From Timburyella sp030842085 (GTDB taxonomy: Bacteria; Bacillota; Clostridia; Oscillospirales; Acutalibacteraceae), in NCBI GenBank assembly GCA_030842085.1, contig JAUUSE010000020.1:1-31503 (forward strand): a DNA stretch of 31,503 nucleotides, written 5' to 3'. The translations under genes and the position numbers were made by a program. The notes under the pieces are model-generated. The model did no database searches. It was given only the letters and a program-made list of their open reading frames with translations, and had not been told where the DNA came from. Every line of letters begins with the position of its first letter. Position 1 is the first letter of the stretch. This document shows, one piece after another, positions 23,160 through 30,156 of the stretch.

Positions 23160-25403
23160 ATGGCTCCTCGCAAAAGGGCAACACAAAGCAATAGAATAAC
23201 GCCGGAGGATGCTAATGCGTTTATAGCCGGCGCCGGCACGATGGTGGAACAGCAGATTGTAGAAACGCTGGAGAAGAACTACATGCCATACGCCATGAGC
23301 GTAATAGTATCACGGGCGATACCGGAGATAGACGGATTTAAGCCGTCGCACCGCAAGCTGCTGTACACCATGTACGATATGGGTCTGCTTAACGGCGGAC
23401 GAATGAAATCGGCGAATATAGTCGGCCGCACCATGCAGCTCAACCCGCATGGCGACGCCGCAATTTATGAGACGATGGTGCGCCTTAGCCGTGGTTATGC
23501 GGCGCTGCTGCATCCGTTTATTGATTCAAAGGGCAACTTCGGCAAGGCCTACTCAAGGGACATGATGTATGCTGCGTCGAGGTATACTGAGGCAAAGCTC
23601 GACCCTATCTGCGCCGAGCTGTTTAAAGACATTTCGAAAAATACAGTTGATTTTGTCGACAACTACGACGCCACTATGAAAGAGCCGACGCTTCTTCCGG
23701 TGACTTTCCCGTCGGTGCTGGTAAACGCAAATACCGGCATAGCCGTCGGCATGGCAAGCTCTATCTGCCCGTTTAATCTTGAAGAGGTATGCCGCACGGC
23801 AATAAAGTATATTAAGAACGGCCGTCATGACATTATGTCAACTCTTTTGGCGCCGGATTTCCCCGGCGGCGGAATTATACTTTACGATAAAAATTCTATG
23901 CAAAGCATATATGATACCGGCCGTGGCAGTTTTAAGGTGCGCTCGGTTTACAGCTATGATGCAAAGAACAACTGCATAGATGTAACTGAAATTCCGCCGA
24001 CAACAACAGTAGAGGCGATAAAGGAAAAGGTAATAGAGCTTGCAAAGGCGAAAAAATTGCCGGAAATAAGTGATATACGCGATGAAACGGGGCTTAAGGG
24101 CCTTAAAATAACAATAGACTTAAAGCGCGGCACCGACCCGGACAGGCTAATGCAGAAGCTTTTCAAAATGACGACGCTGGAAGACAGCTTTGCCTGCAAC
24201 TTCAATGTGCTCATAGCGGGATATCCGAGGGTTATGGGCGTTAGGGAGCTGCTTGACGAATGGCTGATATTCCGTACTGACTGCGTGCGCCGCCGCGTAA
24301 AATATGACCTTGAAAAGGCGGAAGCAAAGCTGCATCTACTAAAGGGACTTTCAAAAATATTGCTGGATATTGACAAGGCGATAAAAATAGTGCGCGAGAC
24401 AGAAGCAGAGGACATGGTGGTCCCCAACCTCATGATAGGCTTTGGAATAGACGAGGTTCAGGCGGAGTATATAGCGGAGATAAAGCTGCGTCATTTAAAC
24501 AGGGAATACATTTTAAAGCGTTTGGAGGAGACAGAGCAGCTTAAGTCCAGCATAGCGGACATGAAAGACATACTCGATGACAACGGCCGTGTGCAGGACA
24601 TAATAATAGGCGAACTCAACGAGGTGATAAAGAAATACAGCCAGCCGCGCAGGACGCAGATACTCTATGATTTTGAAGAGCTGTCGGACGTTGAGGCGGA
24701 GGCGGCACCGGATTATCCGGTACATCTCTTCTTTACAAAGTATGGATATTTTAAAAAGATAACTCCGCAGTCGCTGCGCATGAGCGGAGCACAAAAGCTT
24801 AAAGAAGACGATGTAATTATACAGAGCTATGAAGCAAATAATAATGACGAGCTGCTGTTCTTTACTAATAAGTGTCAGGTTTATAAATCCTCTGCTGCCG
24901 ACTTTGAAGACACAAAAGCGAGCGTGCTTGGCGATTACGTCGCATCAAAGCTCAATATGGACGAGGGCGAAACAGCTATTTACATGGCTCCTATAAGCAA
25001 ATATACAGGATATATGCTGTTTATTTTTGAAAACGGAAAAGTGGCAAAGGTTGACATAAAATCTTATGAAACGAAAACAAACCGCCGCAAGCTTATAAAG
25101 GCGTATTCCGACAAATCACCACTTGCCGCCGCTGTTTACCTGCCGGACGGGGATGCAGAAATACTGCTGACATCGTCCAATTCGCGCATGCTGCTTGTGC
25201 ATACCGGTGCGCTGACGTTAAAATCCACCAAAGACACGCAGGGCGTTGCGGTTATGACACAGAAGAGAGGACACAGAGTGGCATCTGTAAAAGTTTACGC
25301 CGAGGGCATGCTTGCCAATCCCCACAGGTACAGGACAAGAACGCTGCCGGCGGCCGGCGCATTGCCCGACAAGGAGGAAAAGGGCGAGCAGCTCACACTT
25401 TAG
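23160..25403 (+). CDS. Divergent type IIA topoisomerase subunit A (GyrA/ParC-like)
   Basis: DNA breakage-reunion subunit, 747 aa, partner of the B-type protein upstream. The winged-helix CAP domain holds YAMSVIVSRAIPEIDGFKPSHRK and the quinolone-determining region GRTMQLNPHGDAAIYETMVRL. Catalytic Tyr142 is in AASRYTEAKL, with the usual preceding Arg. A tower and coiled coil follow (about 370-500), then a short, weakly conserved beta-pinwheel. No true GyrA box is seen; the nearest segment, QKRGHRVASV, is degenerate, which favours a decatenase (topoisomerase IV-like) over a supercoiling gyrase. In the quinolone region the residue equal to E. coli Ser83 is Ala100, and Asp87 corresponds to Glu104. 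The start has AACAGGAGAG upstream. It ends just before a stem-loop. Confidence 0.92.
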   Translation: MAPRKRATQSNRITPEDANAFIAGAGTMVEQQIVETLEKNYMPYAMSVIVSRAIPEIDGFKPSHRKLLYTMYDMGLLNGGRMKSANIVGRTMQLNPHGDAAIYETMVRLSRGYAALLHPFIDSKGNFGKAYSRDMMYAASRYTEAKLDPICAELFKDISKNTVDFVDNYDATMKEPTLLPVTFPSVLVNANTGIAVGMASSICPFNLEEVCRTAIKYIKNGRHDIMSTLLAPDFPGGGIILYDKNSMQSIYDTGRGSFKVRSVYSYDAKNNCIDVTEIPPTTTVEAIKEKVIELAKAKKLPEISDIRDETGLKGLKITIDLKRGTDPDRLMQKLFKMTTLEDSFACNFNVLIAGYPRVMGVRELLDEWLIFRTDCVRRRVKYDLEKAEAKLHLLKGLSKILLDIDKAIKIVRETEAEDMVVPNLMIGFGIDEVQAEYIAEIKLRHLNREYILKRLEETEQLKSSIADMKDILDDNGRVQDIIIGELNEVIKKYSQPRRTQILYDFEELSDVEAEAAPDYPVHLFFTKYGYFKKITPQSLRMSGAQKLKEDDVIIQSYEANNNDELLFFTNKCQVYKSSAADFEDTKASVLGDYVASKLNMDEGETAIYMAPISKYTGYMLFIFENGKVAKVDIKSYETKTNRRKLIKAYSDKSPLAAAVYLPDGDAEILLTSSNSRMLLVHTGALTLKSTKDTQGVAVMTQKRGHRVASVKVYAEGMLANPHRYRTRTLPAAGALPDKEEKGEQLTL

Positions 25404-25486
25404 AGCAATAATTCTGTAATATTATTGAACAGAAAACGCTGCTTTTGGTTTTTATTTTTCAACATAAACGAATATTTGCATAACAT

Positions 25487-25524
25487 AATCGCCATATATT
25501 TATTAAATATGTGGCGATTTATTA
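25487..25524 (+). terminator. Stem-loop after the GyrA/ParC-like gene
   Basis: AATCGCCATATATT (25487-25500) pairs with AATATGTGGCGATT (25506-25519) with one wobble and a 5-nt loop; the T-run after it is short (TATTA). Probably ends the topoisomerase unit. Confidence 0.65.
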
Positions 25525-25553
25525 TTGAAAATTAATATAATATATAGTATAAT
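25525..25553 (+). promoter_or_regulatory. Sigma-A promoter of the first zinc-ribbon gene
   Basis: -35 TTGAAA (25525-25530), 17-bp spacer, perfect -10 TATAAT (25548-25553), directly after the preceding stem-loop. Confidence 0.8.
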
Positions 25554-25587
25554 AATAAAAATATTGTTGATTTGGAGGGTACATGTT

Positions 25588-26097
25588 ATGAAAATATGCA
25601 ATAATTGCGGAACAGAATATGAGGATAATCAGGTCGTGTGCGCTAAGTGCGGCGCGGGGCTTAGCGACAAAGTTGCAAGCAAACCAGAACAGGAGAATGC
25701 ACACAGCGTGACGGCAGCGCCGCAGGAAAATCATGTAAGTCAGCAAAATGCGCCATACCAGCCGCAGATGTATATTCCATATCCAACGGACACACGGCGG
25801 AGTACTGCGCCGATTGTGCTGGGAATAGTGAGCTTATTTATAGCAATAATATCTCTTTTAACATTAGATCATTTAATGTTTGACTATTCTGACAACATCT
25901 ACTATATACTCTGTCCGGTATTTTCTGTCATGTGTTGCTCAATTATCGGGCTAATTTTAGCAAACAGGGATATAAAAGACAATATAAGATGGAGCGGAAA
26001 AGGTGCCGTCGCACTCAATTTGATATCATTATTTTTTGCGCTGATAGTAATTGCGAGATTAATAGTAAACTACTTCTTGGAGATTTACTGGTATTAA
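25588..26097 (+). CDS. Zinc-ribbon membrane protein (DUF4190-like), first copy
   Basis: A 169-aa protein of unknown function. A zinc ribbon opens it (MKICNNCGTEYEDNQVVCAKCG; Cys4, Cys7, Cys18, Cys21), then a Gln/Pro-rich polar linker (about 30-68), then two or three hydrophobic segments (about 70-90, 105-130, 145-168) resembling DUF4190. The ribbon probably faces the cytoplasm. The ATG at 25588 is chosen because GGAGGG lies just upstream; the frame is open to 25525, inside the promoter. A paralog with the same layout follows, with its own promoter. Confidence 0.85.
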   Translation: MKICNNCGTEYEDNQVVCAKCGAGLSDKVASKPEQENAHSVTAAPQENHVSQQNAPYQPQMYIPYPTDTRRSTAPIVLGIVSLFIAIISLLTLDHLMFDYSDNIYYILCPVFSVMCCSIIGLILANRDIKDNIRWSGKGAVALNLISLFFALIVIARLIVNYFLEIYWY

Positions 26098-26263
26098 AAA
26101 GTGATGTTAAAATTCTGTCTGTTTTAAAACACAGCTTAATAAATTCATTTATAATAGGACAATATACTGCATATATACATTATAAAAATTGCTGGGTGTA
26201 TTAGCTTTACTGTTAGACGGAAAGATAATGCTTATTGACGATGTCGGATAACAATTTAAATTA

Positions 26264-26292
26264 TTGATTTTGGACATTATGAATGGTACAAT
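26264..26292 (+). promoter_or_regulatory. Sigma-A promoter of the second zinc-ribbon gene
   Basis: -35 TTGATT (26264-26269), 17-bp spacer, -10 TACAAT (26287-26292). Confidence 0.7.
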
Positions 26293-26372
26293 AAAATAAA
26301 TAATGAATTTAAAATGCGAGATATTTATTTTTGCGGTTAAACTTAAAAATATAATTGAAATGGGGAAGAGAT

Positions 26373-26819
26373 ATGAAAATATGTGGCCATTGCGGCGCGC
26401 AGTGTGATGACAGAGATGTATTCTGCAACAGCTGCGGCACAGCTTTTCCGAGTGATAATGCACAACAGCAGGGACAGCAGTATTATGGACAATATGGTGA
26501 CATGCCACCATATCAGCAGCAAGGACAATATAATACATATCAAAACCCATATCAATATCAGCAGTATTACGTGCCGGGATATGTCCCGCCGCGAAAGCGC
26601 ACGGCTCCGCTTGTGCTTGGCATAATTGGAATTGTTTTTGCGATTTTATTGCCGCTTGTTACATACTGTTGCTCAATTCCCGGACTTGTAATGGCGTCTA
26701 GAGATATTAATCTAGGCGCGCAGGGTCGAGGATATCAGGCGCTTAATATTATTGCGCTGGTAATTGCCGTAATAAATTCTATTTTGGGCGTAATTTTAAA
26801 TAATTATATATTTTATTAA
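26373..26819 (+). CDS. Zinc-ribbon membrane protein (DUF4190-like), second copy
   Basis: A 148-aa paralog of the preceding protein. The zinc ribbon has Cys4, Cys7, Cys18 and Cys21 (MKICGHCGAQ...VFCNSCG). The linker (about 30-78) is very rich in Gln, Tyr and Pro, like a low-complexity spacer. Two hydrophobic segments follow (about 86-110 and 125-146), with a conserved CCSIPGLVMASRDI segment that mirrors CCSIIGLILANRDI in the first copy. The start is chosen because GGGGAAGAG lies just upstream. Function unknown; the pair probably arose by local duplication. A strong terminator follows. Confidence 0.85.
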   Translation: MKICGHCGAQCDDRDVFCNSCGTAFPSDNAQQQGQQYYGQYGDMPPYQQQGQYNTYQNPYQYQQYYVPGYVPPRKRTAPLVLGIIGIVFAILLPLVTYCCSIPGLVMASRDINLGAQGRGYQALNIIALVIAVINSILGVILNNYIFY

Positions 26820-26833
26820 CACAAAGTACTGTG

Positions 26834-26865
26834 CCGTCTGCCGATATACTTGGCAGACGGTTTTT
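26834..26865 (+). terminator. Strong terminator after the zinc-ribbon genes
   Basis: Perfect 9-bp stem CCGTCTGCC (26834-26842) / GGCAGACGG (26852-26860) followed by five T. Confidence 0.92.
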
Positions 26866-26990
26866 GTATAGCAAAATCATCAGTTTTTGACGGCTGAGGT
26901 GTCTTCTAAAATTGCTTCAAATGTAAACGCACCTTTTTGCGAAAAGCAGAAAAATGTAGCGGGCAGATAAGTTGTTTTTCTGTCTTGGAC

Positions 26991-27026
26991 AAAAAATAAA
27001 TCGGAGCAAAGTTCTTTTTGCTCCGA
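26991..27026 (-). terminator. Terminator of tRNA-Arg
   Basis: TCGGAGCAAA (27001-27010) pairs with TTTGCTCCGA (27017-27026); on the minus strand the stem is followed by TTTATTTTTT. Confidence 0.9.
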
Positions 27027-27028
27027 CA

Positions 27029-27105
27029 TGGCGTCCCTGAGAGGATTCGAACCTCCGGCCTACCGCTTAGGAGGCGGTCGCTCTATCCGGCTGAGCTACA
27101 GGGAC
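27029..27105 (-). tRNA. tRNA-Arg (anticodon CCU)
   Basis: On the minus strand a complete cloverleaf can be read: acceptor GTCCCTG / CAGGGAC, D-arm GCTCAGCCGGATAGAGC, anticodon stem ACCGC / GCGGT with loop CTCCTAA (anticodon CCT), T-arm with GGTTCGAATCC, discriminator G and an encoded CCA. It decodes AGG. It has its own promoter and terminator. Confidence 0.97.
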
Positions 27106-27132
27106 TTATATATAAATACAGATAACATTACA

Positions 27133-27161
27133 ATATTACTTTAAAGCCTCAATTTTGTCAA
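27133..27161 (-). promoter_or_regulatory. Sigma-A promoter of tRNA-Arg
   Basis: On the minus strand: perfect -35 TTGACA (27156-27161), 17-bp spacer, -10 TAATAT (27133-27138), ending 27 bp before the mature 5' end. Confidence 0.8.
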
Positions 27162-27228
27162 TATAAAATTGAAATTATAAAAGAGTAAAAATATTGTAGT
27201 ATAAAATATAGCAACAACCATATATAGA

Positions 27229-27257
27229 AAAATATCCGGTTAAACACCGGATATTTT
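27229..27257. terminator. Free-standing stem-loop in the 455-bp gap before the amidase gene
   Basis: Perfect 11-bp stem AAAATATCCGG (27229-27239) / CCGGATATTTT (27247-27257), A-run before and T-run after, so it may act on both strands. It is 300 bp from the amidase stop codon. The rest of 27106-27560 is AT-rich with no gene; a small dyad TTATCAT / ATGATAA lies at 27503-27527. Confidence 0.6.
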
Positions 27258-27560
27258 AAACTTAATGAAATATGATTTTACGGTGGTAAAATAAGCATAA
27301 ACAATAGTTTAAAAAGATTAAATCGGTATACGGAGTAATTATCCAATAATATAGTGTTTACAAGTCTATGTTTTTAAACTTTCATGTCTTTTGGAAAGAG
27401 TCCAGTAAAAACCAGCATGTTTAAGATAAACTAACAAATTAAGATAAAAAGCTTATATGAAAAAATTAAGAGCTAAAATGGCAGTTATAATTTCGTGCCA
27501 ATTTATCATTAACTGTAATCATGATAATGGACTGTTTTGAGCAAATTCACTCTCAGGATA

Positions 27561-28397
27561 TTATGACAGTGCGGCAATAAGTGCGGCACGTGTTACACGT
27601 CCGGCAATGCCGTCAGCCCTTATTCCCGCGTCGCGCTGGAAATTTTCAAGAGCCGCCTGTGTTCTGGCTCCAAATATGCCGTCTATCTCCCGCGGCGTGT
27701 CGAGATAGCCCAAACGATTTAAGTACCACTGCAGCCATCTGACGCCGTCACCGGTAGAGCCATATCTGAGGTCATATGTAGGCATCTGGTAGGGAAGCCC
27801 TCCGGAGGACGGCGGCGCAGATGGAGTCCCGCTTTGACCGCCTTGACCTCCCTGAGAAGGCGGAATTACCTCTTCAATGCCGTTGGCAATCGCGTTTGCA
27901 ACCTCATCTACATTAAATCGGGCCATATCGTCCGGATTGTTTAAAAAGGCCATTTCTACAAGCACCGCCGGAGCATTTGTAAGACGTATTATTCCGAAAT
28001 AGTCCTGCCCGGCGGAGTTTACCCTTGTTTTGACACCGCGATTTACAAATCCCAGCGCCGCGATATTATCTACTATAGCCTGCGCTAAACGCTTGCCGGT
28101 ACCTTTGTCAAAAATGCTGTAATAAACCTCGGTGCCAGTAAATGGCTCCCCCTCATTGGCGTTCATATGCAGCTCGACTACTGCGTCTACTCCCTGCTCG
28201 TTGGCCATGCGGGCGTCGCTTACAATTGAGCGATTTACGTCCGTTGTCCTGTTGTTTATAACAGTGTAGCCACGTGAACGCAGTATTTCGGTAAGAGCGT
28301 TAGATACCGCGAGATTAACGTCCTTTTCTTTATAACCGTTGTATTGAGCGCCGGCCTGATCTCCGCCGTGCCCGGCAAATACTGCAATTTTACTCAT
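27561..28397 (-). CDS. N-acetylmuramoyl-L-alanine amidase with peptidoglycan-binding domain
   Basis: Cuts the bond between N-acetylmuramic acid and L-alanine in cell-wall peptides. The Amidase_3 domain (1-180) begins at the very N-terminus with the zinc ligands His10 (FAGHGG), Glu24 (YKEKDVN) and His77 (ELHMNAN), and the catalytic Glu148 (LVEMAFLNN). A Gly/Gln/Pro/Ser linker (about 184-203) joins it to a PG_binding_1 domain (about 210-276; YGSTGDGVRWLQ, IDGIFGARTQAAL). There is no signal peptide, as in phage endolysins and some sporulation amidases, so export would need another route. The start has GAGG seven bases upstream. It stands alone with no holin or phage genes next to it. Confidence 0.93.
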   Translation of the reverse strand: MSKIAVFAGHGGDQAGAQYNGYKEKDVNLAVSNALTEILRSRGYTVINNRTTDVNRSIVSDARMANEQGVDAVVELHMNANEGEPFTGTEVYYSIFDKGTGKRLAQAIVDNIAALGFVNRGVKTRVNSAGQDYFGIIRLTNAPAVLVEMAFLNNPDDMARFNVDEVANAIANGIEEVIPPSQGGQGGQSGTPSAPPSSGGLPYQMPTYDLRYGSTGDGVRWLQWYLNRLGYLDTPREIDGIFGARTQAALENFQRDAGIRADGIAGRVTRAALIAALS

Positions 28398-28523
28398 AAA
28401 ATACCTCGTTTCCCGCAGTCAGCGTTAAAATGAATATATCCCATTTTTAATATATTAATTTTTTTCAAAAAGATGACGCTTTTATAAAGAGATATTGAAA
28501 ATCAGACGGAAATGGCATTATTT

Positions 28524-28570
28524 AAAAAATAAAAAATGTCCAGACTGCTGCCAAAGCTGAAATCTGGACA
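28524..28570 (-). terminator. Terminator of the MBL-fold hydrolase gene
   Basis: TGTCCAGA (28537-28544) pairs with TCTGGACA (28563-28570); on the minus strand the stem is followed by TTTTTTATTTTTT. An 18-nt loop can fold further (GCTG / CAGC type pairing). Confidence 0.85.
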
Positions 28571-28639
28571 TCTAAAAATTACCGGATATTAAAATATATT
28601 ATATATAGATAGAAATGACATTAAAATATAAGGGAATAA

Positions 28640-29521
28640 TTATAACTGCGCACGCCAAAGCAGTTCATTATTTTCAAATATTACCATCAGTCTGCCGTCG
28701 CTTTTCAGCCATGAAAGGTATGAGCGCACAGTGCTGCCTATTAATGCATACTGCTCAAAGCTCATATTAAGCTTATAAATTTCAAAAAGCGACTGCAGAA
28801 TTTTTTCAAATGTAGAGGGGCATTTGCATATTTTTATAATTATGTCGGCAATCTCGTAGACTTTGTCAATATTTATCTGCGCAATTGCCTTTATGTTGTC
28901 GGTAGGTTCAGCATGTGACGGAATAAACAGCTTGGCCTCCATTTGTTTAACCGCTTCAAGAGTATTTATATATTCCGCAACGTCGTATATAAAGCTTATC
29001 TGATATTTTCTCAATGTTTCTTCGCTCGATAGACAGTCGGCTAAGAATATAACATCGTCATAAGTCTTGTAGCCCACCATGTTGAAAAAATGGCCGGGCA
29101 GGCTTATAATGCTCATCCCGTCTGGGAGTTTGTTTTCTGTCAGCGGCTGTGCATTGCTTGCCTTTGCAAGCAGAAATTTATGCTTAAGCTCATCTGGCAC
29201 AAATCCGCCATATAAACATGTCGGCTCTAAAATAGGGTGATTTATAAAATCACACTCAATGTCCGGAGCATAAATCTCACATCCATACTGGTTTTGCAGA
29301 TATTGATTGCCGCCGATATGGTCGGCATGGGAGTGCGTATTATAAATGGCAGTCAAGCGCCAGCCGTTTTCATCCAATATTTTCTTTACTTTGCGTCCGG
29401 CGTCCTTGTCGCTCCCGCTGTCGATTAGGCATACATTCTCATCATTAAGCTTTATAATGCCTATTTTTGCGGGACTTTGTATATAATAGCTGTTTTCTCC
29501 TGCCGCACATAGCTCGTACAT
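28640..29521 (-). CDS. MBL-fold metallo-hydrolase
   Basis: Metallo-beta-lactamase fold hydrolase of 293 aa. All metal ligands are present: His63, His65, Asp67 and His68 in THSHADH, His144 in LPGHFFNM, Asp162 in LADCL and His203 in PSHAEP. The last ~70 residues are helical with a winged-helix look (FEQYALIGSTVRSYLSWLKSDGRLMVIFENN), common in this family. The substrate is not shown; a glyoxalase II-like thioester or a lactone are possible. The start is supported by GGAGG eight bases upstream. It is a single-gene unit with its own terminator. Confidence 0.92.
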   Translation of the reverse strand: MYELCAAGENSYYIQSPAKIGIIKLNDENVCLIDSGSDKDAGRKVKKILDENGWRLTAIYNTHSHADHIGGNQYLQNQYGCEIYAPDIECDFINHPILEPTCLYGGFVPDELKHKFLLAKASNAQPLTENKLPDGMSIISLPGHFFNMVGYKTYDDVIFLADCLSSEETLRKYQISFIYDVAEYINTLEAVKQMEAKLFIPSHAEPTDNIKAIAQINIDKVYEIADIIIKICKCPSTFEKILQSLFEIYKLNMSFEQYALIGSTVRSYLSWLKSDGRLMVIFENNELLWRAQL

Positions 29522-29750
29522 TAATATTTCCTCCCATAGCTAAATATTAAGTGCATATTTAAAGTAACATACAATGCTGGGTTTTACAATAGATTTGAAT
29601 GCCCGAAGATGTTAAATGCGTACAAAAAGTCACCTTGACAATTACTTTGGCATTTGATATCATAGTTTAACAGATGTTGAGTATGCACAAAAATAGCTGT
29701 GAAGAAATAAATTTTAAAGTGCAGCCGATATTGTAAAAGTCTGAATATAT

Positions 29751-29825
29751 TGGGGTGTAGCCAAGTGGTAAGGCAACAGACTTTGACTCTGTCAGTCGCA
29801 GGTTCGAGTCCTGCCATCCCAGCCA
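29751..29825 (+). tRNA. tRNA-Gln (anticodon UUG)
   Basis: Complete cloverleaf: acceptor TGGGGTG / CATCCCA (one G-T pair), D-arm GCCAAGTGGTAAGGC, anticodon stem CAGA / TCTG with loop CTTTGAC (anticodon TTG), T-arm with GGTTCGAGTCC, discriminator G and an encoded CCA. It decodes CAA. Accessory genes begin about 250 bp downstream, so its 3' end is a candidate integration site. Confidence 0.97.
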
Positions 29826-29856
29826 TAAAGAGGCAATAAAAAAGATATTGCCAAAG

Positions 29857-29881
29857 AAAACCCCGATTGTATCGGGGTTTT
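29857..29881 (+). terminator. Terminator of tRNA-Gln
   Basis: AAAACCCCGAT (29857-29867) pairs perfectly with ATCGGGGTTTT (29871-29881) across a 3-nt loop; TCTTGT follows. A smaller hairpin GGCAATA / TATTGCC (29832-29852) lies just before it. Confidence 0.85.
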
Positions 29882-29895
29882 CTTGTATACAACTG

Positions 29896-29941
29896 GCGGT
29901 TTTTAAGCTTACAAAACCATAGATGTAAAACCGCATTTTTT
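29896..29941 (+). terminator. Second stem-loop with T-run after tRNA-Gln
   Basis: GCGGTTTT (29896-29903) pairs with AAAACCGC (29927-29934), followed by A and six T (29936-29941). Confidence 0.65.
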
Positions 29942-29986
29942 CCATTGTGTATGGATATGAACTCTCGTACAGATAAATATTGCAAT

Positions 29987-30022
29987 AAAAAAGGCAGATG
30001 GGATATCCCATCTGCCTTTTTT
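29987..30022. terminator. 36-bp perfect palindrome (bidirectional terminator)
   Basis: The left arm AAAAAAGGCAGATGGGAT (29987-30004) is the exact complement of the right arm (30005-30022), with no spacer. A-run and T-run ends make it a terminator in both directions. It closes the tRNA side and insulates the genes that follow. Confidence 0.8.
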
Positions 30023-30072
30023 ATTCAAAAGCCGAAAAGCGCATTTATAAAAAAATTAAATGAGGAGGAAAA

Positions 30073-30156
30073 ATGAACATCTATGAACAGGAGTCCTTTC
30101 ACAGAATGGAACGGGACAACAGCAAATCTAAAGAAAATATGGAGGATGAAAAATGA
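30073..30156 (+). CDS. 27-residue reading frame coupled to the next gene
   Basis: A small frame beginning MNIYEQESFHRMERDNS and ending MEDEK, preceded by GAGGAGGAAAA, a near-perfect binding site. Its stop overlaps the next start (ATGA at 30153-30156). The peptide is strongly charged with no membrane segment. It may be a real small protein or a leader that couples translation of the next gene. Not recognised. Confidence 0.5.
   Translation: MNIYEQESFHRMERDNSKSKENMEDEK

Noticed and set aside
27503..27527. Amidase terminator
   Set aside because: The TTATCAT / ATGATAA dyad has no T-run on the minus strand.
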